Source of the DNA: Candidatus Moanabacter tarae
GTDB lineage: Bacteria > Verrucomicrobiota > Verrucomicrobiia > Opitutales > UBA2987
Assembly: GCA_003226295.1 (NCBI GenBank)
Contig: CP029803.1
Location: forward strand, 924,211 to 988,210
Direction: 5' to 3'
Length of the DNA stretch: 64,000 bases
Notes under the pieces: model-generated
What the model was told of the DNA's origin: nothing
The model's database searches: none
Seen by the model: the letters and a program-made list of their open reading frames with translations, nothing else
Shown: positions 35,548 through 44,474 of the stretch, in pieces
How the letters are laid out: the number at the start of each line of letters is the position of its first letter
How positions within the stretch are numbered: the first letter of the stretch is position 1
Translations under genes and position numbers: made by a program

Positions 35548-36444
35548 ATGAGCACAGTTCAATTTTCAGGTACCTACACAGCGCTAGTGACGCCAATGTG
35601 CAATGGATCGGTCTCATTTAAAGACTTCGAAAATCTAATTGAATATCAGATCTCGGATGGAATCGACGGTATTGTAGTGGTAGGAACCACCGGTGAATCT
35701 CCCACGCTTAGCCACCAAGAGCATTGCGACATTGTAAGTTTTTCAATCGACAAAGTAGCCGGAAGAATCCCTGTGATAGCAGGAACGGGATCAAACTCCA
35801 CGAAAGAAGCAGTCTCTCTGACGCAACACGCTCACGAGGCTGGAGTAGATGGCATGCTACAAGTAGCACCATACTACAATAAACCGAGTCAAGAAGGCTT
35901 AATAAGCCATTTCAGTGCTGTAGCCGAGGTTACGGACAAGCCGATCGTACTCTATTCCATACCTTCTCGGTGCGGGATAGAGATTGGGGTAAAGACAGTT
36001 GAGAGATTGCGCTCCCTATATCCTAATATTAATGTAATTAAAGAAGCTGGTGGGAGTTGTGACCGTGTATCGGAGTTGGTTTCTTCCATGGGTGAAGATA
36101 TCACAGTTCTCAGTGGCGACGATAGCCTTACCCTGCCATTTATATCTGCTGGAGCCAAGGGTGTAATTAGTGTCGCATCAAATCTCATCGTCAAAGACCT
36201 TGTTAATATGTGCCGATCTGCACTCAATGGAGATTTAAAACCTGCAACCCAGATCCATCTTCGGTACTTCGATCTTTTCCGTACAATTTTCATCGAGCCA
36301 AACCCAGTCCCGATCAAGGCTGCTCTCGAGAATGCGAAAATTATTCTCTCTAGGGAAGTACGTTTACCCCTATGCGAAATGACACAAGATAACTCACGCC
36401 GCCTCCAGCAAGTCCTTGATAATCTTGAAATCAGTTCCAATTAG
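35548..36444 (+). CDS. dapA: 4-hydroxy-tetrahydrodipicolinate synthase
   Basis: This 298-residue TIM-barrel enzyme condenses pyruvate with aspartate semialdehyde in lysine and diaminopimelate synthesis. GTTGE at 46-50, Y136 in VLYSIPSRCG, and the Schiff-base lysine K165 in VIKEAGG are in place. The arginine in the YSIPSRCG loop corresponds to the conserved residue binding the semialdehyde carboxylate. Length and motifs are typical. dapB follows 25 bp downstream, so the two act as an operon supplying meso-DAP for peptidoglycan. Confidence 0.97.
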   Translation: MSTVQFSGTYTALVTPMCNGSVSFKDFENLIEYQISDGIDGIVVVGTTGESPTLSHQEHCDIVSFSIDKVAGRIPVIAGTGSNSTKEAVSLTQHAHEAGVDGMLQVAPYYNKPSQEGLISHFSAVAEVTDKPIVLYSIPSRCGIEIGVKTVERLRSLYPNINVIKEAGGSCDRVSELVSSMGEDITVLSGDDSLTLPFISAGAKGVISVASNLIVKDLVNMCRSALNGDLKPATQIHLRYFDLFRTIFIEPNPVPIKAALENAKIILSREVRLPLCEMTQDNSRRLQQVLDNLEISSN

Positions 36445-36469
36445 CTGGAAAATTAGAAACTGACAATTG

Positions 36470-37207
36470 ATGTCATTAAAGGTCTTATTGAATGGGGCTA
36501 AGGGGAGAATGGGAAAAACAATTTCCGCCCTCGCCAATGAACTCGATTTTGAAATTGTGGGCGCTATGGACTTGGGTGACGATCCCTCTAGAGAAATGTC
36601 TAAATGCGATGTTGCGATAGACTTCAGCTCCCATGACTCAATAATTTCCTTAATTGAACATACGAAAAGGGAGCAAAAACCAATGGTTATAGGTACCACT
36701 GGTCATACTGAGGAAGAGAGAAATTCAATCGTTGAGGCATCGAAATCTCTTTCCATTGTTTGGGCAGGGAATTACTCTATCGGGGTAAATTTGCTTTTTT
36801 ACCTTACCGAACAAGCTGCTCAAATCCTTGATACAAGTTACAACCCGGAAATAGTGGAATTACACCATCGTTTTAAAATCGATTCTCCGAGTGGAACCGC
36901 AGAAGGGCTTCGGGAAGTGATCGGTGAAACAAGGGGAATTAGTAAAAAAAAGACACGGTTGGGGCGTAGCGGCATTACAGGAGAACGGCCAGATGATGAG
37001 ATCGGAATGCATTCTCTTCGCGGAGGCGATGCGGTTGGCGACCACACTGTAAATTTTATAGGGAATGGGGAACGGATTGAACTCACCCATAGGGCCTCTG
37101 ATCGCCGCATTTATGCGCAAGGTGCAGTTGTTGCTGCCAGTTGGGTTGTTAATCGAGAGCCGGGCATTTATTCGATGAGAGATGTTCTGGGAATGAAGTC
37201 AGCGTGA
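36470..37207 (+). CDS. dapB: 4-hydroxy-tetrahydrodipicolinate reductase
   Basis: The 245-residue NAD(P)H-dependent reductase performs the step after DapA. The N-terminal Rossmann motif GAKGRMGKTI is intact, GTTGH appears near residue 80, and the substrate-binding/catalytic motif ELHHRFKIDSPSGTA lies near 130-144. I take ATG 36470; a TTG immediately upstream (36467) is in frame but less likely. It is cotranscribed with dapA. ruvA starts 99 bp after it and might share the transcript. Confidence 0.97.
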   Translation: MSLKVLLNGAKGRMGKTISALANELDFEIVGAMDLGDDPSREMSKCDVAIDFSSHDSIISLIEHTKREQKPMVIGTTGHTEEERNSIVEASKSLSIVWAGNYSIGVNLLFYLTEQAAQILDTSYNPEIVELHHRFKIDSPSGTAEGLREVIGETRGISKKKTRLGRSGITGERPDDEIGMHSLRGGDAVGDHTVNFIGNGERIELTHRASDRRIYAQGAVVAASWVVNREPGIYSMRDVLGMKSA

Positions 37208-37306
37208 ATCAATTTCTGCGGCTTACTTTACGATTTCAAAGCTCCAGTTGTTAACTGAATCTTACCCATAGTCCCAATACAATAACTCCCCTTTTTATAA
37301 CTCCTA

Positions 37307-37918
37307 GTGATCGCTACAATTAAGGGAACCCTTGTTGAGGCTAATCCCACGATTGCCCTCGTTGAAATTGGCGGTATAGGATACGAAGTCCACATTCCTT
37401 TAACGACGATGGAGAAACTTCCATCTCCCGGCGTACAAGTTTTTCTTTACACTCATACAGTATACCGGGAGGACTCACAGGCGATCTTTGGGTTTCATGC
37501 TAAGGACGAACGCGATTTTTTTCGCATGCTTATTGAGAAGGTATCTGGAATTGGGCCGAAGATAGCTCTTAGAATAATGAGTAAACTCTCAATCGCGATG
37601 CTTAAATCAGCTATAATTTCTTCCGACGTAAGCCTTCTTGCAAAATGTCCGGGAATAGGTGCGAAAACTGCAGAACGTCTTATTATTGAGCTTAAGGACA
37701 AAGTGAGCCCATCCATAGCCTCAAATAGTCGATTGCCCCATCAAGGTTTAGATGCGACAAGTTCTACTACTTCACGTGACCTTATGGTTGATGCCATTAC
37801 CGCACTATCTACATTAGGATTTAAGTTTCCCGATGCTGATAAGGCTATACGTCGTGCATCTCAAGAACTAGGACCTAATGCTACAATCGAAGAGCTAATT
37901 AAACAAGCGCTTGGCTGA
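37307..37918 (+). CDS. ruvA: Holliday junction branch migration protein RuvA
   Basis: The 203-residue DNA-binding subunit of the RuvAB complex starts with the OB-fold sequence IATIKGTLVEANP and GGIGYEVHIPL. It has the paired helix-hairpin-helix motifs (EKVSGIGPKIALRIM and KCPGIGAKTAERLI) around 70-125, and a C-terminal domain III that binds RuvB (ALSTLGFKFPDADKAI). The start is GTG at 37307, in keeping with the conserved N-terminus. ruvB and ruvC are not in the window. Confidence 0.97.
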   Translation: MIATIKGTLVEANPTIALVEIGGIGYEVHIPLTTMEKLPSPGVQVFLYTHTVYREDSQAIFGFHAKDERDFFRMLIEKVSGIGPKIALRIMSKLSIAMLKSAIISSDVSLLAKCPGIGAKTAERLIIELKDKVSPSIASNSRLPHQGLDATSSTTSRDLMVDAITALSTLGFKFPDADKAIRRASQELGPNATIEELIKQALG

Positions 37919-37975
37919 AGGAATCTGAGACAAGGAAGCAGTTACCTGATATTATTCAAATTACAAACAGCGATA

Positions 37976-38647
37976 TTAATACTGAACCGTAAATCTTCCT
38001 GCCTTGGAATTATATCCGGAATTTTTTTTAGTTTCAAAAAACATGGATCGATGTTTTTTCTGTCGTTCAGTATGCAATACTGAAGGGAAGTTTTTTCTAA
38101 ATCCATACTTGAATCTCAGATTTTCCTTCTGTTCGAACTGCGTTTTTTCGAAAAAAGGATTTATCGGATCACGATTACCAGTCATTACTGACAATTCTGA
38201 TTCTGAAACAAAAATTTCAGCGTCTACCGGGATAACGGCTTCCAAATCCGATGATTCAAGCTGTCTTACTGTGTTTTCTTTGGTTTCAAATGTACGGGAA
38301 ACATGGATCGGATAGACAGGTAGTCCCTCTTCCAGTAATGGGGATTTTTGAGATAAAGAGGGGAAGTAAATGAAAAATGCGATCACAACACAAACAGTTC
38401 CAATAGCAAATTGAGTCGCAAAAGAGAAATTCCATATCCTACAATTGCGATGAGGTCGGACGTGAATTCGGTTTTCAGATTTACGGAGAACGGAACAAGA
38501 GGCCTGATGCAATTGATAATAGGATTTAAATTTCCTACGACGGATTGGAACAGTTCTTAATTCCCTACTAAGCTCACGGAGTTGCTCTTCTCTTATCTCA
38601 TTGTCGAAGTAGAGGTTTACTAGTTCTTTAAATTGTGAATCTTTCAT
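37976..38647 (-). CDS. Putative anti-sigma factor, single-pass membrane protein
   Basis: The 223-residue protein starts with a helical segment (MKDSQFKELVNLYFDNEI) that looks like an anti-sigma domain: a short acidic helix region followed by a basic stretch. It has one membrane helix near 74-95 (FAIGTVCVVIAFFIYF) and a C-terminal periplasmic part without recognised domain. The ATGA overlap with the ECF sigma gene (4 bp) strongly suggests a sigma/anti-sigma pair. I do not see a zinc-binding HxxxCxxC motif, so it is not a ZAS-type factor. The call rests on topology and operon position rather than a family match. Confidence 0.65.
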   Translation of the reverse strand: MKDSQFKELVNLYFDNEIREEQLRELSRELRTVPIRRRKFKSYYQLHQASCSVLRKSENRIHVRPHRNCRIWNFSFATQFAIGTVCVVIAFFIYFPSLSQKSPLLEEGLPVYPIHVSRTFETKENTVRQLESSDLEAVIPVDAEIFVSESELSVMTGNRDPINPFFEKTQFEQKENLRFKYGFRKNFPSVLHTERQKKHRSMFFETKKNSGYNSKAGRFTVQY

Positions 38648-39246
38648 ATGAAATCTACCCCCATTTTCTCACGTAGATTTTCCCTTGCTCTCGCAATTCG
38701 ACTTTTTACAGTACCTACGCTGATATGAAGTTTCTGAGATATTTCCTCGTATGAAAGATCTTGGACTGTTCGCAATGTGAGAATTTCTCGATGTTTTTCA
38801 TTTAAATTTCCTATACATTCGGATACTCGATCGACAAATTCTTTGTTAATTGATAAATATCTTGGATCCTCTCCTTCAGCAGGTATCATGTCGATAAGAG
38901 TAGTATCTCCACCATCCAGGGCACTTTGTTCTAGAGCAATTGATTCGTGCCGTTTACGTCTTACCCAATACCAATACTTGTTGTGGGCGAGATTGGTCGC
39001 GATCTGAAAAAGCCATGTTGAGAATGAAGAATCACCTCTAAATTTCTCTAACCCTCGACGGGCCCTTAGAAAAGCATCCTGAGTAACTTCCTCAGCATCT
39101 TCTCGATTCTTAAGCAAATATAGGACTCGAGCATATATTCGGTCCCAATACCTTCCCACCAATGCATCAAATGCTGTATGATCCCCATCTTTGGAACGAG
39201 CAACCAACAATTTGTCCAAGGCAATGTCTTTTGTTTTCGATGCCAT
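38644..39246 (-). CDS. ECF RNA polymerase sigma factor
   Basis: This 200-residue sigma-70 family protein is of the extracytoplasmic-function type. Region 2 is at about 18-85 with DAEEVTQDAFLRA and FSTWLFQIATNLAHN; region 4 at about 140-195 has EKHREILTLRTVQDLSYEEI and the helix-turn-helix HISVGTVKSRIARARE. Region 3 is absent, as expected. It is cotranscribed with the putative anti-sigma gene (4-bp overlap). The signal and regulon are unknown. A GGAACC stretch near 39290 on this strand could belong to an autoregulated promoter, but a matching -10 is not clear. Confidence 0.95.
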   Translation of the reverse strand: MASKTKDIALDKLLVARSKDGDHTAFDALVGRYWDRIYARVLYLLKNREDAEEVTQDAFLRARRGLEKFRGDSSFSTWLFQIATNLAHNKYWYWVRRKRHESIALEQSALDGGDTTLIDMIPAEGEDPRYLSINKEFVDRVSECIGNLNEKHREILTLRTVQDLSYEEISQKLHISVGTVKSRIARARENLREKMGVDFI

Positions 39247-39814
39247 TTGATTTGAATTTCTTTAATTTTGATTCTCTCAGAGAGAAATGGTTCCATATTC
39301 CTTTATTGTTTTAATTAGACGGTGTACCTAAAAATTCATTCAAGATTTTGTGAAATTTTACTGGGAGTCCCTTTTTACAATGTTTAGGGGCTATTCTCTA
39401 AGCAGTCTTCTCTTTAAAAAGTGAGAGTTCAGGGTTTATTAAGCGATATAGATTGGTCTCAAATTCTTTAGTAATCGTTTAAAATACCTAATCCATTTCT
39501 ATCGATTATTTTCTCTATAAAGAAGTCATCCTGTGTAGTATCCCTTTTTCCTTCATTGGCCATTTGTATATAGAGTTCTTAAACGGCATACCCTCCTATT
39601 CTACAGGATACCTATTTCTACTTGCCACCAGCTTTAAAAGCCAATTAGTAGTTCCCGCTTGCTTATTAATCGAGAGAGGTCCTCCTTACTTTTGTTCTTT
39701 TCCATACTGTCGAATTACCTCTGTTTTCCATTTGGCTAGTTTTTTCTGTAGGCACGTAAATGCTGAAAAGAATTTATAAGGTAGGTTTTATCTGGAATTA
39801 GCTGATAGAATTTC
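39247..39814. other. 568-bp intergenic region; possible decayed coding sequence on the minus strand
   Basis: No intact gene is recognised between the ECF sigma gene and tRNA-Lys. On the minus strand, about 39595-39790, one frame is open for two blocks of over 30 codons interrupted by a single TAA, with protein-like sequence (QKKLAKWKTEVIRQYGKEQ, then GTTNWLLKLVASRNRY). It lacks a start and may be the tail of a decayed gene. A 71-codon plus-strand frame over the same stretch starts at TTG without RBS and looks like its antisense. Confidence 0.3.
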
Positions 39815-39887
39815 GGGTCGATAGCTCAATCGGTAGAGCAGTGGCCTTTTAAGCCATTGGTTCTGGGTTCGAGTCCCAGTCGACCCA
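39815..39887 (+). tRNA. tRNA-Lys (UUU anticodon)
   Basis: A 73-nt cloverleaf: acceptor GGGTCGA (39815-39821) pairs with TCGACCC (39880-39886), discriminator A. The D-arm region is AGCTCAATCGGTAGAGC, the anticodon loop CTTTTAA with anticodon TTT, and the T-arm CTGGGTTCGAGTCCCAG. The 3' CCA is not encoded. TTT decodes AAA/AAG lysine. Confidence 0.98.
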
Positions 39888-40047
39888 AACCTTTTATCGA
39901 CCACTGACTACAATCCTGTGATTAAATTTGACCGAAAGAGCAACTTGGACCGATTATTTTATTGCAGATGCAATAACATTGAATATACACAGATTCGTGT
40001 GGAGATCTAGCAGTTGCCGTTAGTAAATGAACAGGAGGGTTACAGGA

Positions 40048-40614
40048 ATGTTTTCAGTGAGGCGTTTTTTAGAAAGGGTTTGTTGTATCTCTGTTTTGGC
40101 AACAATTCTCTCGGGGTGCCAAGTGCGAATCCCTCCTATTCCCGATGACACTGTAGGTGGAGAAGGATCGACCGGTAATATTAGCTATGTAGCTCACAGT
40201 GGACAATATGGACCGGATGGAGAAATCCTTTCACCTCGGGATTCGAAATTCAATACGATGACTGGCCCCGGATCTGTACCTGTTCGTGTACTTTCATCCG
40301 TTTACTTTGAACTTGATCAAGCTTCTATTGATCCTGCAGAACGCGAAAAATTACGTGAGTCTGCAAATCTGATTCTCGATAATCCAGCATGGAATATACT
40401 TATTGAAGGACACTGTGACTGGCGTGGAACTTCCGAGTATAATATTGGCTTAGGGGATCGCAGAGCCAATAGCGTCAAGGAGTACCTTATATCCTTGGGG
40501 ATTCCTTCAGGACGCGTTGAAACAAGATCAAAAGGTGACCTAGAGTCGACACCAGAGGGAACAGAAGAAGAGATGTCCTACGATCGAAGAGCTGATCTTT
40601 TCGAACTTCAATAG
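40048..40614 (+). CDS. pal: Peptidoglycan-associated lipoprotein (Pal/OmpA family)
   Basis: The 188-residue outer-membrane lipoprotein has a lipoprotein signal peptide ending at LSGC (Cys24) and a C-terminal OmpA-like peptidoglycan-binding domain (about 80-188) with VYFELDQASIDP, IEGHCDWRGTSEYN and IGLGDRRANSV. The aspartate and arginine in these motifs bind the diaminopimelate of peptidoglycan. I choose ATG 40048, not the in-frame ATG at 40027, because AGGAGG lies 9 nt before 40048 and nothing precedes 40027. Pal normally works with TolB and the Tol complex, which are not in this window. Confidence 0.93.
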   Translation: MFSVRRFLERVCCISVLATILSGCQVRIPPIPDDTVGGEGSTGNISYVAHSGQYGPDGEILSPRDSKFNTMTGPGSVPVRVLSSVYFELDQASIDPAEREKLRESANLILDNPAWNILIEGHCDWRGTSEYNIGLGDRRANSVKEYLISLGIPSGRVETRSKGDLESTPEGTEEEMSYDRRADLFELQ

Positions 40615-40833
40615 AACCTACAGTTCCTAGGTTGAACATTTGTTCTGACAAGCAGATTGCTCTAAAGTTTTTTTGGTCCATTAGATCAGTCATTTCCTCT
40701 AATGATATGATTAACTGGTAGCGTATCAGGCCCCCGGGACACGATCGGGCTCCTATAGCAGTGTCAGAGATTCGCAAATGAAGCACCCAACTTGGAACTA
40801 ATCTCGAATATTGATACCTGAAAGCACAAAATT

Positions 40834-41613
40834 TTAAGGGGTTTTTTCAACCGCAATTTCGACGATCCGGATAAATTCACGGGAATCTAGAGATGCCCCG
40901 CCAATTAAGCCTCCATCAATATCTGGCTGGCTGAGAAGACAAGACGCGTTTTGTGACTTCATAGACCCACCGTAAATTATACGAATTCGATTTGCTATAC
41001 AGTCTGAAAACATACGGCTAAGAATATTCCGGATTCTCTTATGGATCTGTTGAGCTACCTTGGGAGTTGCATTTTTTCCTGTTCCAATAGCCCAGATTGG
41101 TTCGTAGGCAATAATGATCTTTTCGGCTGATCTCGGATGAATGGATGCCAAGCCAGACTTTACTTGGTGTTCAATTAATTCCTCAGTTTTACCCTCTTCT
41201 CTTTCTTTAAAAGACTCACCTACACAGAGAATAGGTTTTAGATTATTCCCTAATGCTGTTTTCACTTTTTCGTTAATAACAGAGTCGCTTTCAGCAAATT
41301 GATTACGACGTTCGCTATGCCCGATAATGACGAAGCTACAAAATAGACTGCGAAGCATACCGGCAGATATTTCACCTGTATAGGCGCCACTAACAACCTG
41401 ATGCATGTTTTGAGCACCCAGGCGGATATTGGAATTTTTGACTAAGCGAGAAAGTGACTCAATCGCTGTAAAGGGCGGGCAAACGGCAATAGAAACCTCG
41501 GAAAATTGACCAACTTTAATATTTATTTCATTAAATAGCTCAATAGCTTCAAAGGAAGTATTGTGCATCTTCCAATTTCCTACAATAAGGCTCCTGCGGA
41601 CACTATTCTCCAT
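40834..41613 (-). CDS. tpiA: Triosephosphate isomerase
   Basis: The 259-residue glycolytic enzyme interconverts dihydroxyacetone phosphate and glyceraldehyde 3-phosphate. Catalytic residues are visible: K15 in GNWKMH, H99 in IIGHSERR, and E171 in AYEPIWAIGTGK, followed by the loop-6/7 region. It follows pgk on the same strand with 80 bp between, so they probably form a two-gene glycolytic unit. The length is normal. Confidence 0.98.
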   Translation of the reverse strand: MENSVRRSLIVGNWKMHNTSFEAIELFNEINIKVGQFSEVSIAVCPPFTAIESLSRLVKNSNIRLGAQNMHQVVSGAYTGEISAGMLRSLFCSFVIIGHSERRNQFAESDSVINEKVKTALGNNLKPILCVGESFKEREEGKTEELIEHQVKSGLASIHPRSAEKIIIAYEPIWAIGTGKNATPKVAQQIHKRIRNILSRMFSDCIANRIRIIYGGSMKSQNASCLLSQPDIDGGLIGGASLDSREFIRIVEIAVEKTP

Positions 41614-41693
41614 TGAATGATAAAATCTAGATAATTATCGGATTTATTCTTTTTGAACCGGGAACGCGATTTTAAAATACGTAGCAAGGGTTA

Positions 41694-42896
41694 TCAATCT
41701 ATCCTGTGCAACACCCTCACTCCTGGTAGTTCTACCCCTTCCAGAAATTCAAGAGCAGCACCTCCTCCTGTACATATATGGGTGATTTCATTCTCATAGC
41801 CGCTGCTCTTTAAAGCCTTAATCGAATCACCGCCGCCGACTATAGATGTAGCATTCGTGTTTGAGGCAATTAGTCCAGCAATCGCTAAAGTTCCATTTCT
41901 GAATTTTTTATTCTCAAAGATACCAAGAGGCCCATTCCACAAAATTGTTCGTGCAGACTGAATGCGTGATTTATAAGAATTAATAGTCTCGGGGCCTATA
42001 TCTACCCCAATCCAACCTTTTTGAATCGAACCCCTAAGGATCTTATTCCCAACTAATTCTTTTCCAAAGTTAACCTTCCGAGAAACGACATGATCAAGAG
42101 GAAGGAGCAGCTCTGTTTCTTGATCCATTGCCGTTTCAATAGCACCGGATGCTACATCGATTTGATCTGGCTCCCAAAGACTGTCTCCGACTTCATACCC
42201 TTTACTAAGAAGAAAAGTATAGGCCATTGCCCCGCCAATCAGAATAGAGTCTGCTTTCTTAAGAAGTGTGCTCACAACTTTGATTTTATCGCTGACTTTG
42301 GCCCCGCCTAGGATCGCAACAAATGGCCTTTCGGGATTCCTCGTTTTTTCACCGAGGTAATTCAACTCACTTTCCATAAGGAATCCAGCTACCGCTTCAG
42401 CAACATGATTAACGATCCCATGAGTAGAGGCATGAGCGCGGTGTGCGGTGCCGAAGGCATCATTTACATATACCTGTGCAAAACGGCCAAGTTCTTTACT
42501 AAATTCCGGATCGTCCGCTTCCTCTTCAGGATGAAATCTGAGATTTTCTAAAAGAAGGATTGATCCTTCTTGCATCTTTTCAGCAGCAGAAAATGGTATG
42601 GTTCCCACGCACCCTTCTATAAATGTTATAGGCTGACCCAACTTTTTTGCTAGGTTCGCTGCTACTATCCGAAGAGATAATTCAGGTACTGACCTTCCCT
42701 TAGGCCTACCAAGATGGCTAGCAAGAATCACTTTTGCTCTCTGACTAACGAGATAGCGGATCGTAGGAATAGCTGCAGAAATCCGTGTATCGTCCACTAT
42801 TTGTCCATCATCATCCATAGGTACATTAAAGTCCACCCGCACAAATACTTGCTTCCCTTGTAGCGGTATATCTTTGATTGTTTTTATTCTAGTCAC
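41694..42896 (-). CDS. pgk: Phosphoglycerate kinase
   Basis: The 400-residue protein transfers phosphate between 1,3-bisphosphoglycerate and ADP. It starts with the family signature VFVRVDFNVPMDDDG near 16-30, has LASHLGRPKG near 59-68, the NDAFGTAHRAHAS motif near 160-172, and the nucleotide-binding SIVGGGDSIKAL near 358-369. The start is GTG at 42896 with a GGGG stretch upstream. tpiA lies downstream. Length and motifs are typical of bacterial Pgk. Confidence 0.98.
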   Translation of the reverse strand: MTRIKTIKDIPLQGKQVFVRVDFNVPMDDDGQIVDDTRISAAIPTIRYLVSQRAKVILASHLGRPKGRSVPELSLRIVAANLAKKLGQPITFIEGCVGTIPFSAAEKMQEGSILLLENLRFHPEEEADDPEFSKELGRFAQVYVNDAFGTAHRAHASTHGIVNHVAEAVAGFLMESELNYLGEKTRNPERPFVAILGGAKVSDKIKVVSTLLKKADSILIGGAMAYTFLLSKGYEVGDSLWEPDQIDVASGAIETAMDQETELLLPLDHVVSRKVNFGKELVGNKILRGSIQKGWIGVDIGPETINSYKSRIQSARTILWNGPLGIFENKKFRNGTLAIAGLIASNTNATSIVGGGDSIKALKSSGYENEITHICTGGGAALEFLEGVELPGVRVLHRID

Positions 42897-43151
42897 TTGG
42901 TTAAACCCCTAAAGAAGATCTACACATTGTGACAATATTAAGCGCTAGACTTGGAGTTTGGCACTGGACAGGAATAACAAATCAAATTGATAAGCAAAAG
43001 GATAATTCCTTAATCTAAATCGACAAATCATCTCAAACCTCAATATTCTCCTTCTTTGTCATACCAGCTAAATCGATTTGAAGCAGGTATTGTGTTGCTT
43101 TAAAGTAGTGATAAATCCTCTTCTCATAGAAAATGAAGCCATAAATTCTTG

Positions 43152-44255
43152 ATGTCCTTTGATAAAAGGAAAGCCGAGTTAAAAAAACCCAAACTGCTCG
43201 TTGCGATATCGGGGGGGGTGGATAGTTCCGTGGCAGGTGTTCTCTTGAAGGAGCGAGAATACAATATTACGGGAGCTTACATAAGAACTTGGATGAACGA
43301 ATATTCTATTTCAGCTAATTGTCCCTGGCAAGAGGAACTAGATTTAGCACGTAGAATAACTCAAATAATCGGAATACCATTCCACCTTGTAAATTTGATT
43401 GGCGACTATCGTGAAAAAGTCGTACAATATCTTTTGGATGGCTATAGTAGGGGTTTTACACCCAATCCAGATGTTATATGTAACCGCGAAATAAAGTTCG
43501 GTTGCTTCCTAGACTATGCCCTTCAAAATGGCTACAATGGAGTAGCTACTGGGCATTATTGTCGGAAGACCGAAAACGACGATGGGACATTTAGTCTTTT
43601 TGAAGGGAAAGATAAAAACAAGGACCAGTCTTACTTTCTGGCCCTTATTTCTCAATATCAACTTAGTCATTCGGTTTTTCCGCTGGGAGATCTTGATAAG
43701 AAGAAAGTCCGTCAACTCGCTCGAAACAACATGCTCCCAAATGCAGAACGAAAAGACAGTCAAGGGATTTGCTTTCTCGGAAAAGTTAAAATAAACGAGT
43801 TTCTTGAATCGTACATACCCGATAATCCGGGTGAGATTATTAACATCTCTGGCCAGAAAATTGGGACCCATAAAGGTTTACATCGCTACACACTAGGACA
43901 ACGCAAAGGCATTGGAATTCCTTCCAATACCTACAATGAATCCTATGTAGTAATCTCTAAAAACCATACCCAGAACCAACTAGTTATTGGATTTGATCGA
44001 TCTTCGTCTGACGGTCTCTATGGAAGGAGATTCCGAATTAATAACTTAAACTTCTTAAATCAGCCCCTCGACAATAATGATAAGCTTTTATCTAAACCTC
44101 GCTATCGGGATCCTTCAACCCCTATCCTCTTTCGCCAGACCGGGACTGCAGAAGCAGAAATTGAATTTAAGTTGCCTCAACGAGCATTAGCACCAGGTCA
44201 AATATGTGCTTTATATGACGGTGAAAGACTTGTAGGCGGCGGTACATATTATTAA
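43152..44255 (+). CDS. mnmA: tRNA-specific 2-thiouridylase MnmA
   Basis: The 367-residue enzyme forms 2-thiouridine at the wobble position of tRNAs such as tRNA-Lys(UUU). It has the PP-loop SGGVDSS near 20-26, a first catalytic cysteine near residue 110 in NPDVICNREIKF, and the second near 207 in GICFLGK. The C-terminal beta-barrel contains HRYTLGQRKGIGI. I choose ATG 43152; the TTG just before it is less likely. A substrate tRNA gene (tRNA-Lys UUU) lies 3.3 kb upstream in the same window, though they are not linked as an operon. Confidence 0.96.
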   Translation: MSFDKRKAELKKPKLLVAISGGVDSSVAGVLLKEREYNITGAYIRTWMNEYSISANCPWQEELDLARRITQIIGIPFHLVNLIGDYREKVVQYLLDGYSRGFTPNPDVICNREIKFGCFLDYALQNGYNGVATGHYCRKTENDDGTFSLFEGKDKNKDQSYFLALISQYQLSHSVFPLGDLDKKKVRQLARNNMLPNAERKDSQGICFLGKVKINEFLESYIPDNPGEIINISGQKIGTHKGLHRYTLGQRKGIGIPSNTYNESYVVISKNHTQNQLVIGFDRSSSDGLYGRRFRINNLNFLNQPLDNNDKLLSKPRYRDPSTPILFRQTGTAEAEIEFKLPQRALAPGQICALYDGERLVGGGTYY

Positions 44256-44360
44256 TAAACTTCATAAAGGATATTAGAACAAAACAATTCAATCTCCATA
44301 ATGAGATCTTTCCTTTATAGTCCTCATCTAATATAGCAAACGGAGTACAGATCTACTTGG

Positions 44361-44416
44361 GTTTCTCAGGCTTAGAATAAAATGAATTTAAATTCTACCT
44401 TTTAAGCCTGAGAAAC
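44361..44416. terminator. Long hairpin between convergent mnmA and obg
   Basis: A perfect 14-bp inverted repeat (GTTTCTCAGGCTTA at 44361-44374, TAAGCCTGAGAAAC at 44403-44416) with a 28-nt loop lies between two converging genes. There is no strong T-tract on either side, so it may be a bidirectional terminator or an RNA-stabilising hairpin. A short palindrome (AGTCAC/GTGACT) follows. Confidence 0.4.
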
Positions 44417-44474
44417 TCCAGTCACTGTGACTAATTAGAGTGTGAAAAATTCCTATGAATTTCCTTGGGAGAAC

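Noticed and set aside
39564-39779. 71-codon plus-strand frame before tRNA-Lys
   Set aside because: TTG start without RBS and unusual composition; looks like the antisense of a possible decayed minus-strand sequence.
40027-40047. Seven-residue N-terminal extension of Pal from ATG 40027
   Set aside because: No RBS precedes that ATG, while AGGAGG fits the ATG at 40048.
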